A stretch of 64,000 nucleotides of DNA from Amblyornis subalaris (lineage: Eukaryota; Chordata; Aves; Passeriformes; Ptilonorhynchidae), in assembly GCA_018881555.1 (NCBI GenBank), contig JACAXG010000014.1:6313213-6377212 (forward strand). The letters run 5' to 3'. Both the position numbers and the translations under genes were made by a program. Under the pieces are notes generated by a model that was given only the letters and a program-made list of their open reading frames with translations, had not been told where the DNA came from and made no database searches. Below are positions 51,570 to 61,300 of this stretch, piece after piece (position 1 is the first letter of the stretch; each line of letters starts with the position of its first letter).

Positions 51570-51884
51570 TGAAAAAGGCATCCCATGCGCCCCAGGTTTT
51601 GGCAAAGTTGAAGCTGTCTCTTTCCTTACTGCAAGCGCCCTATCCACCTCAGATTTCATCTGCTTGCTCACAGTCCATGTGGATAATTCCCTCCATTCCT
51701 CTATATTTAGGTTTAATATGTAACATTTGCTAACTTAGTTGGCCATGGGGCATTTTGAAAAGAAGTGGCCCCACACAGATCGATGGCATTTGTCTTTTAT
51801 TTTTCATTTCTTCCCATCAAACACAGGTCCCGTTCTGCAAGGCACGGGGCAGAGGCAGCTGCGCCAGATGTGTAATGTAAGCAA

Positions 51885-51968
51885 AGCAAGCTGAGGCACA
51901 GATATTGCCTGGATTTACACAGCAGGTTATTTTTAAAGCTGAGAGCAAAACCTCCATCTCCTGAGCCT
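51885..51968 (+). mobile_element. Ancient MIR-like SINE 3' half
   Basis: GCTGAGGCACAGA (51889-51901), TTTACACAGCAGGTTA (51914-51929) and ACCTCCATCTCCTGAG (51950-51965) occur in the order found in the 3' half of MIR-type elements ('ctgaggcacagagaggttaa', 'tcacacagcaggt', 'cccaggtctcctga'). The copy is heavily decayed and truncated at its 5' side. Confidence 0.6.
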
Positions 51969-53707
51969 TGTTGGGGGAAGGCTCACTCCATCCAGGCTGT
52001 GTCTCGGCGCTCAGACCCAGAGTTTCCACGCAAGCACCTTCTTCACCCTTCATCACTCAGGAATTTTTATTTTAAAAAGTCTCTGAGGACATAAAAAACT
52101 TTTCATTTCCCACATCCTGTCATTAAGCAGCTGTACTGCAAACAATGAATGATGACAAACCAAAGCAACAGTTTTAACTGAAGCAGGATTACACTTGGCA
52201 TCGCTATTTGTTATGTGGCTTACTGGACAGCAAGACAAATGTGTACTTCTGCTGCCCTTTCCTGCTGCCAGCTCCATCCCCTATTAATACATAATGGCAC
52301 GACTGGAGAAAACACCACAGCAAAAACAGCTGCAGGATGAGACCCCAAAAACCAAATGATGTCTGGGCCAGCAAGGGCTGGGGGTCTGCAGTCTTGGATG
52401 GGACCCTTGGTTCCTCCGGGCTGGGTTCTCACCTCTGGCACTGACTCTGTGCTGTCTGATGCTTCAGCAGGAAGAAAAAGATTTGGACAAGCCTTCTGGA
52501 CCACGGTGCCCTCATATACACCCAAGGAGACAGCTGTCCTGATCTGGGGGGAGTGGCTCACCACAGGATTTTAACCAAAATCATGCTCTGTTGCATAGCA
52601 TTATTCTCCACTGAGTAAGGTGAAAACATAACCAACCCACGCCCGATTAATTATCAGACAGTACTTGCAGAGGTTTAAGTACCATCACACTTTGCTCGTG
52701 CATCCTCCAAAGCCTTGCTGGTAATGATGATACATGGCTGTTAGCAGAAATGCCATTTAGAAACTGGAGGTACAAAAATATTCGCTGAGGAGGCTGCCAG
52801 CTTTACACAAATGGATGTGGATGTATAATCACGTTATTCTGCACCAACGTGGTGCTTCTGAAACAAGAGGTTCAAATCTCTGTACCCAGCAGGGCACAGT
52901 TTCCCCCCAAGCAGGAGGGACAGCAGCCCCTATGCAGGGAGTATAGCCCTTCTGGGGGGCTCAGGTCACAGGCAGGACCCTGCTGATGCCACCCCCTCCC
53001 CGAGCACAGCCCAGGCACGCTGGCACCCAAGACCCCTCCCCGTGGTCACAGCCGGGGGGCAGGATGGACCCTGCACATACAAAGCAACACTGAGCAATGT
53101 CTGCTTGGAATCGTTCTTGCATCCTTCTGGGCCATCTCTCTGAGCAAACACAAGCCCCATTCAGCCCAGGTCGTATCCACAGTCGATCAGGAGTCAATGG
53201 GATCATTCATGTCCCGAAAACCCTGCGCACACTCCAGTTGTTCCTTTGGCAGTGGCCTGGGCTCACACTGCCCTCCCACCCCTGCCACTGCAGCATTCAC
53301 ACTGTTCCACCTCCGTGAGGTCCACAGGACCTGGGAAACATAAACAGTGGCGACATTATGGCCCCATTTCGCCTCCAAGCTTGCAAATGGCATTTCTGTT
53401 TACTATTGAGCATCTCTTTATTCATCAAANGCATTAGAAAATCCATTAAAGAAGAAATTAGGGATCTAATGACCTGCACCATCATTCCAACCCCGTGTTT
53501 CGGATACAGGCACCAACTATAGCTCAGCGCCTGCATCTCCTGTCGGCCGGTGACTCACTGGAGGTGGGAGCAGCGGATGAGACAGCCTTGCTCACCCTGC
53601 ACGCCGGGGACGGGCTGGGAGCACTCTCGGTGTGAGGCCACCGTGGCTGCCCGGCAGGCAGGAGAGGCCGCGGGGCTGTGCCGTGGGCACAGAGGCAGCA
53701 GGGCCAG

Positions 53708-53836
53708 GGCAGAGAGGGCAGTGAGGGCAGAGAGCAGTGNGGGCAGAGAGGGCAGTGAGGGCAGAGAGGGCAGTGAAGGCAAAGGGGGCAGTGAGGGCAG
53801 AGAGAGCAGTGAAGGCAAAGGGGCAGTGAGGGCAGC
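53708..53836 (+). repeat. GGGCAG minisatellite, 9-bp units
   Basis: About fourteen imperfect 9-bp units alternate GGGCAGAGA and GGGCAGTGA with GGCAAAG variants, and one unit is shortened. The GGGCAG core resembles the classical hypervariable minisatellite core. It explains the low-complexity frames on both strands here, which encode repeated EGREGS-like or SLPSLP-like peptides. It is probably variable in copy number between individuals. Confidence 0.9.
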
Positions 53837-53917
53837 CAGCTGCCCACTCACAGTGACACTGCTGCGAACCAGAGTGGCTGGGAGGGAAGGGGTGGCACGG
53901 ATTTGCCTGTGGTATGG

Positions 53918-53920
<3 letters not shown>

Positions 53921-53950
<30 letters not shown>
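53921..53950. repeat. (TG)15 microsatellite
   Basis: Fifteen uninterrupted TG units lie about 85 bases beyond the minisatellite. Confidence 0.95.
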
Positions 53951-53954
<4 letters not shown>

Positions 53955-55550
53955 GAATGCAAATATTTGGAAAACAGGAGTGAGCTGCAGCACATCTGCC
54001 TCGCAGCTCAGTCTGTCCTGCAGGTGCAGCGGGGACAGGGACTTACCTGCAGCTCTGCAGGGAGTCACCACCCAAGGGCAAGATGACAACAGCCCTTCCC
54101 TGTAGCCAGACCTGGGGTTTAAGCAGCAGTTCCCCTTGACCTCTCACAGCAGCTGGGAGGTGGCACATCCCCAGCTCCTTCATGTTCTGCCATCACAGCA
54201 CTACAGCGAGGGCAACTTCTCTGGTAGGACTTTCCATCCCGAATCTCTTTNTAACAGCTGACAGCAGCCAGGTTTCCCGATCTTAAATTCGCAGTGAGCT
54301 CCATAAATTGTTTGAGTGCCAGTGTTGTATATATAGATCTAAACTCGAACTGTGTCTTTGTGCTTCTCCATTTCATTAAACNAGATGAACAATTCAGCAG
54401 CTGGTTTTATGCCTCCAGGCGCTTGGGTCATCTCTGATTTTTACTTGTCTCAGAGTTCACGTTTGCAATGAACAGCTTCTCTGGACAACGAGATAAAGTA
54501 AATGATAAAATCTTCCCCAATGAAGTGGCTCCCAGCAGCAAGGAGCAGGGAAGGGGCAGGGCTGGGACTCCCCTCGCATCGCATCCCTCCCTTCGCCAGC
54601 ATCTGCATCTGGGGAGAGCTGCACCATCCCCAAATCTCCACCCTTAGTTCAGTGTGACAGCAGAAGCCAAGCCAGAATTTATCCCCCCGAACACTGCTAC
54701 ATCCTTCATCCCCCTTCCAGAAGTATAACAGAGTCCTTTTCTCCCTTGGCTGCACAGCAGCAGAGTTTGCTTCCCCCACACCCCAGCGAGGAAGGTTTTG
54801 CAGCCTTTAAATGAACTGAAAAGATCTGGAGCAGGAGCTCAGCTCAGCAGCTTAGAGCTTGTCACACATCACATCCCCACCGCTTTCAACTGGGTCTGAG
54901 ACTGTTTTGCAAGTGACTAACGTGGAGCTGCAAAAGATTTAAAGCTTTCTAATAAATGCCATGTCCCCCCTTCACTGCACACAGACACACACACACTGCA
55001 TTATTCTAATGCCCTGCTAAGCTTTCTAACTCCTTCTTACATCACACGACATAATCAGCCATTTGGCCCTGAGTCAGTGTTTCCATGAAGCAGAGTCAGT
55101 GCANAAAGGCTTTCAAGGCACTGGGATTGTTTTTGCTTCTGTAATGCTTTAAAAATGCTATATCTTGGGACCGAAGTCTATTCAGTGAAAACACGACATT
55201 TCTGGACGCCCTTCNGTTCTTGCATCAGAAATGCTGGCGCTGGGAACCAAATTGTTCCCATATTTGAGCTTGGTACCAAAGCATCGAGTTTTTGTTTGTC
55301 AAGTTTGTAAAAACAAATGACTATAGACTTGAATATATTAATCACGGGGAAACGGAAACAGCTCGAGAGGACTGTCTGGCCCTCTTTGTACTTTACGTAA
55401 ACAACAGGTCTCTGCTTACCAGTGGCCACATTTGGGGCCAGATGAAAGCAATTAGGATGGCTCACATGTGTGTTCAAGGCTCGAGGCAGTATCAGGACAT
55501 GGCCACTTTCCGACCAGCCCAGCACTGAAATGCCAGAGCACACGGGTGGC

Positions 55551-55785
55551 AGAATTCAGGGAGGTTCGGATTAGGTATTAGGAAACAATTCCTCACAGAA
55601 AGGGTTCTCAAGCATTGGAGCAGGCTGCCCAAGGAAGCTGTGGAGTCACCATCCCTGGAAGTGTTCAAAATCACGTGGATNTGGCACTTNAGGAGTTGGT
55701 TTAGGGGTGAACATGGTGGTGGTGCTGGGTTGATGGTTGGACTTCATGATCTTAGAGGTCTTTTCCAACCTTAACGATTCTAGGA
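55551..55785 (+). mobile_element. CR1 3'-end fragment
   Basis: The copy carries GGAGGTTCGGATTAGGTATT near 55559, GGCTGCCCAAGGAAGCTGTG near 55624, TCACCATCCCTGGAAGTGTT near 55646, TTGATGGTTGGACTTCATGA near 55730 and a final TCTTTTCCAACC...GATTCTAGG. That is the complete order of the avian CR1 3' UTR. It is 5'-truncated and non-coding, about 235 bp long, on the plus strand. Confidence 0.93.
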
Positions 55786-56740
55786 ATGCCTTTAGGGGTC
55801 TTTTGAGGATCCCTTTAGGGATCCCCTTCCAGCTGCTGTACAAGAACATACTCCAGCTTCTCAGCAGAGATGTCCCAGCACCCTCTCCTTATCCCTAAGG
55901 ACACTTAGGTGCCATCAAACGTGGTGTGGGGACAGGAGTGACACACTATCCAATGTCATTTGACTGGTGATAAATGTATTTCTCATCTCTGCTCATTGCA
56001 NGTTATTACTCACCACTGCCTGGATTTATTTTGCTTTCCGAGGGGAGGAGCGGTGGAAACGCTGTCAGAGCAGCAGCAAGGACAGCAGCACACAGGCATT
56101 TTAGAGTATTTATGTCCATCCTTAGCCATCCCCTTCCTTTTTCTGTTTTTAGGAGCCAGAGTGCAGTTTTTCCACTGGTTGCAAAGATTACATGACACCA
56201 GTTGTAACTGCTGACAGGTTTAAATGTCATCCGAGAAAAGGAGTGGTGAGGAAGGCTGTGGTTTGAATTTTAACAGGGAGCAGGAGCTGGTCGGATATTG
56301 CTGGTTTGGGGGATNTTTAGGGAAGGACCAGAAGGTTTCTCTGCTCTGAAGTCATGCATGTAGCCAGCAGAAACAATGTTTTCTGGAAAAATGNGGGGGG
56401 GTTGTAAGAGAAATCTTTAGAAACAGGCCTGCTGTCCTATGGAAAATATTAATTTTTTTCCTAACATAAAATTCTTCTTTCTTCCTCATGGGGAGAGCTC
56501 CCAAGCCCAACCTCATCCCCAGTGAGCCACCATGACCAGGCACATCTTAATTCCCATTTGAAAGGGCATCACATGGTGACACAGGATTGTGTGTCTTGGC
56601 CAAAAAAACTACGCAGCAAGAAAATCTCCCAATCAGAACTTTAAGCCTTTGAATGGAAAGTTTTTGCCCCCAAATTTTCAAGTTTCAGCTTTTCAATTAA
56701 AAAAAAAAAAAATCTACATTCTTTGGGTTGTTTCCTTTTT

Positions 56741-56783
56741 TTGTTTGTTTGTTTTGTTTGTTGGTTGGTTTGTTTGTTTGTTT
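56741..56783. repeat. (TTTG)n/(TTGG)n simple repeat
   Basis: TTTG units run here with a short GGTT-containing centre. Confidence 0.9.
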
Positions 56784-57465
56784 AAGTCCAGTAGAAAGGA
56801 CAGTTAATAATTTCCTTTCTCTTTGGGGTAGAGGTGAGTCATGTGTTGTCCCTGAAAACCAAATAATGGCTCCTGAGTTTACCTAAAAAAACCCTCTAAT
56901 TTTTTTGGTGGTTATTATTAAACGACAAGTTTTATCTGCTCTTACCATCTTAGTACTAAGGGGGAAGTTGAAGAGTTTTCTAAGAACTTCTTAAACTGCC
57001 AGTGAAAACCAACATTAGAGATAACCACAGTATCTGAAAATCAGAAAATAGCTTCTCTCCAGCTGTGTTATCAAGCAGCAGCACAGCACTGTGAAGTGCA
57101 TTTATTGTGCAGCAACTGGAGAAAAAAATTGGGGAAAACACTGGGAAGCATGAGGCGTGTTGTGGGCACCCACTGATGTGCACAGCCTTCATCTGAGAAA
57201 GGAAAAGAATAAACCTTAATCCCTCAGGTATATCAGGATTTCTGCAGATTATCAGAATCTAAAATTGGAAGAGATTGAAACATTATATCTTTTTTTTTTA
57301 TTTTAAAGAAATGCCTATCAGAGTCTGCAGAAAAGCACTTGGCTACTTCCAGGGGATGAGCAGGGACCAGCTGTGGTCCCTTCACTCCAGGCAGGTCAGC
57401 TCCATGGCCATCGTGGGCACCACAGCAACCCTGATAATGTTTTCCCTGATAATTTCCACATATAT

Positions 57466-57665
57466 AGAATCATAGAATTATTTAAGCTCTAAGAACATCA
57501 AGGGATCTTAAAGACCATCTCGTTTCAACCCCTCTGCCATGGACAGGGACACCTTCCACTATTCCAGGTTTCTCCAAGCCCTGGCCAGCCTGGCCTTGAG
57601 CACTTCCAGGNATGGGGCAGCCACAGCTTCTCTGGGCAACCTGTGCCAGGGCCTCCCCACCCTCC
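57466..57665 (-). mobile_element. CR1 3'-end fragment, minus strand
   Basis: The plus strand begins AGAATCATAGAATTA (the CR1 3' terminal octamer repeat in reverse) and continues through ACCATCTCGTTTCAACCC, CCATGGACAGGGACACCTTC, CCAGGTTTCTCCAAGCCCTG and CTTCTCTGGGCAACCTGTG. This is an avian CR1 3' UTR read backwards. It stops abruptly near 57665, so only about 200 bp of the 3' end is present. Confidence 0.95.
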
Positions 57666-57963
57666 TCCTGAACTACTGAACACAATCTTGGGAAGGATAA
57701 ATATTGGCCCCAATTCAGCTCTGACCAGGCACATGTTATGTTCGGAGACAAAGAAGCCACAGGATCCCATGGACCTGTAAATGCAGTTTCCAGCCTGGCA
57801 GCCCAGAGAAAGACAGAAGGTTCAAGCACCAGATTTAGGAGCAGCCTGAGCCCAGGGTTACCCTGCATTTTGGAGGGAGGCTGAACTGAAGTGGTGAAGG
57901 AACTCCAACCTCATCACCAGNGGAGCAGGGGCAGGCACTGGCTCTGAGCCAGCTGTCCTTTCC

Positions 57964-58027
57964 CCTCCAGTGGGGGCAAACACAGCCAGATTTCTCCTCC
58001 AGTGGGGGCAAACACAACCAGATTTCT
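57964..58027 (+). repeat. 32-bp perfect-register tandem duplication
   Basis: The unit at 57964-57995 is repeated at 57996-58027 with a single G/A difference. The near identity makes this a recent event. Confidence 0.92.
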
Positions 58028-58087
58028 GTGGGGGTTAAAGAAGGGTTGCTCTGAAGGCACAGTGAGATGCCAGGGTGTTATCTTCAC

Positions 58088-58311
58088 AGAACCACAGAGT
58101 CATCAAGGTTGGAAGAGACCTTCAAGACCATCGAGTCCAACTGTCATCCCACACCACCACAATCACCCCTAAACCATGTCCCTGAGTGCCACATCTTGAA
58201 CACTTCCAGAGACAGTGGCTCCACCACTGAGCTACTTATTTCAATGTCTGACCACTCTTTTTAGTGAAAAAATGTTTCTAATATCTAATCTGAACCACCT
58301 CCTCTGATGAA
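58088..58311 (-). mobile_element. CR1 3'-end fragment, minus strand
   Basis: Reading on the plus strand, AGAACCACAGAGTCATCAAG, then GGTTGGAAGAGACCTTCAAG, ACCATCGAGTCCAACTGTC, and ACTTCCAGAGACAGTGGCTC through TTTCTAATATCTAATCTGAA are reverse-oriented CR1 3' UTR. It belongs to the same broad subtype as the 55551 copy (TTGGACT/AGTCCAA variant), unlike the 57466 copy. It is 5'-truncated. Confidence 0.95.
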
Positions 58312-61300
58312 ATTTTTTTTCTAATCCCCAGCCTGAGGTTTAGCACAAGGGTGGGAGGTGGAGGCAAGGACCATGGCAAGGGCTTTTTGGAAAACACTGG
58401 CGAGAGAGAAGTTGTGTTTATTTCAGTGTAGTTAGTTTGTAGCTACAGTAGGATAAATGAGTCTAAGACCTAGTTTAGATGTTAAAGGAAATGTATCTGA
58501 CACTGACTTCAATAGACTAATTCCAGATTTATATTACACTGAGCCTAGAGCCAGTGAATACGCAGCTCAGTGATAATTATAGAGAGCAATATAGAAAAAC
58601 AAATCACCGTATTAAGAGAAACAAATAGATTCTGGAAAAGTGCCACGTTTTTAAACTGGGCCACAGTGACTCGGGCTGGTCGGTGCCTATTAGATCATCC
58701 TCATGTCCAGGCATTTGGTTTCTATATCTTAATCACGTTGAGAAGCTCAGGCAGAAGAAAGAAAAAGCAATTATCTTTCCCTTTAGAGAATGGCGTGTTT
58801 AAATAATAATAATAATGATGAAAGAACGCTGGGCCAAACAAAAACCACAGCGAAATCAGGGGAAAGGCAGATTCGATCCGCCAGGACTTTCTCAGGCTTC
58901 CAGAGAGCATTTTCTCCTGCCCTGCAGAGCCCCCTCCCCCAGCCTCCGCCNTCCACACAAAGCGAGAAGTTAAAGGTAAACATCTGTTTCTGCTTGCTAA
59001 CCTTTCTTCCTTTCCTTAGGAGGCTCTCACTGCTGACAAGGGCGCTGCACATATTTCACTCCGAAAGATCAAGCGAGGATAAAGGGAGCGGTTTCCTGCT
59101 CCTAAAAGCCGCCCGTGCCAGCACGGTCATGCTGCTTAAGCACGGCCCTTCGTCATCGCCAGCATGAATGAAAAGCCTGGGACACAGAGAGCGATCTCTT
59201 ATAAATCAGGGCAGCGAGCTGACCCCTGGCTCTGACATCGCCAAGCCACCATTTTTGACCTATTTGTCATCGCTTGCTCCTCTGGGCCTATGAGGCACAG
59301 CGCGGAGAAGCGGTGGGAGCAGAAGGAATTCCCCTGGGAAATGGTTCTTGCCCCTCATGCAGCAACACATCAGCTCCCCGGCCCGGCTGCACCCCTCCTG
59401 CCCGCTCCCGGGGGCTCCGGTGCTGCCCAGCTCCCCAGGCCCTGCCTTGCCTGGGTACGCAATGCCAAGTGACATTCCGCTTGGGCTGTTTCAGAGGAGC
59501 ACAGGAAGAAAAGACACAACGCGGTGCTTTCCAAGCGCCCTCAAGCCATACTCCTTCCATCCCTATTTTTCATCTCCAGCAGGGGAGCACAGCAAGTGCC
59601 CCTCTCTCTCCCTGTGNGGGCCCTGTGCCCCCACCCCTTGGCCGAGCTGGGGCGCCTGCCCGCCGGCTCCAGCTGACCCGGCACGCCCCTCGCCCTCTGA
59701 AACGTTGGAGGGATGAGATCATCCAGAGCAGCTCTAAGGCAAACATCCTGACAGCTCTCACTAACATTTTCCACAGGTTTCTCAAGCTCCATTAGCTCTC
59801 GCTAGATCGTATCGCGGAGCGGTGGCCGTAATTAATGGCTTGTGTACTTTTGCACACGCGGGTTCTTGTAATCCCCCTGCTCCTTTCTAAACAGAGTCAA
59901 AATCACCGTCACAAGGCAGCAAACGTGGTCAGTCAATCCATAGCTTGGCAGTGAAATTTCCCTCTGTTCTTCCCACCTATACGTTTTACCCCAAAAATGC
60001 CCGCGGCCACCGCCCTTCTAAGGGGTGAGGCATAAAGAGAAGGGTACAAACCAAAGGAGTAACTCAGCTAAAAACTTTCATCTCAACAATCTGCCCATAA
60101 GGCTTGGGGACCAAGGAAAATAGACCCAAACTTTCCTGTCTGGATCTAACCCTTACCTAGAGCCTTGATGAGAGACAAGTGATGGAAGCAAGAGGAGAGG
60201 GGCTTCCCTGCGCAGACAGTGCTGGAAGGGAAAGAGAAAAATCCGAACAGTGAGTGTTTCCATTCTCCCAGGTGAGGACCAGCACCTCTTCCTGCCCTGC
60301 AGCAGCATCCAAACATGCCCCTGGTGCTAATAAAATGGTTATCATGGGGGGATGTTAATGGGCACAGTCAGCAGCACCAACAGAGTTGTCGTTGCTGGCA
60401 CCACGGTTCAGGCAGGAATCGCTGGTATTTACGGTGCAGTACCGAGGTGGTTTAAGCAGTATTTGGGTTTAGGAGCCGTTACATTATTGTGAAATATGCA
60501 CACTGTTGGTGGATGCTTAAAGCGCTGCTACGCTGTGGCATAAACTCAGAATTAATTCTGGCTCCGTAGAGGAAATTGAAAATGGTGCCCTTGAAATCAT
60601 TACCCTGAGCGAAACTCGGCAACAGGGGAAAAGACAGCCTGGAGGGAAATAAGAGCAAATTTACTTCAGGCAGCCANAAAGACCCCGTGGGACTCGCTCA
60701 GTCCAGGCTCAGGGAGGTGGAGGATGTTGGGGGCAGCCTGGTGGGATGTGGGGCACTCCAGCATCAGAGCCCCACACCATGGCTGTGCCTTCCTTAGCCC
60801 CAGCTGGTAGAAACCCTGAGAGCCCCTGGGGATGATGTTCCGCCTGTGAAGTGTCATTTGCTCTAATTTTAGCCCTGTTTATGTAACTGCTGTGTGGTGG
60901 GAAGGTGCCACATTCCTGGAGGGGCTGTGCTGAGGACAAAGCCTGTACCCACCCCCTAGAGCAGGACTCGTGTCTGCCAGGTCCTTCTGCCCCGAGCCCT
61001 GCATGCAGGCAGTACCTAAAAGGATGCTACCTGAGTCTTACAGGCTGTATCCTGATAGGCAGTCGATTATATAAATATATATATAATCTGTAATATCTAT
61101 AACATCTATAAAAATAAAGAAATCCACTTCGGCTGCCACCCCAAAACATCCCCTCTGCTGACTCCACATGTGCTGACCTCTCTGGAAAGAGCTTTGCAGA
61201 ACCCAAATGACCAGCCCTGGTCCGTGGGCGCAAGGGATTCAAAGTCTGTTTGAATGAGCATCAGAAATAAGTGGGGTTTATTGAACTGAGATAAATTCTT

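Larger units (their letters stand above)
44251..55550. other. Noncoding upstream flank of the CpG-island gene
   Basis: No gene can be supported. The stretch holds a T-rich run (44641-44672), three ancient repeat remnants, (CA)n and (TG)n arrays, a 22-bp tandem duplication and a GGGCAG minisatellite, listed separately. On the minus strand at 54047/54046 there is an exact CAG|GTAAGT donor, but no exon with independent support. Frames such as 45715-46290 and 53550-54086 are unrecognised or run through repeats. Confidence 0.6.

Noticed and set aside
53550..54089. Overlapping frames of 146-178 codons on both strands
   Set aside because: They run through the 9-bp minisatellite and the (TG)n array, giving repeated peptides such as EGREGS and THTHTH. 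They are products of tandem repeats.
59274..59795. 173-codon plus-strand open frame
   Set aside because: It lies in GC-rich DNA, has no recognisable motif, and competing frames of 122 and 90 codons overlap it. There is no promoter or splice support.
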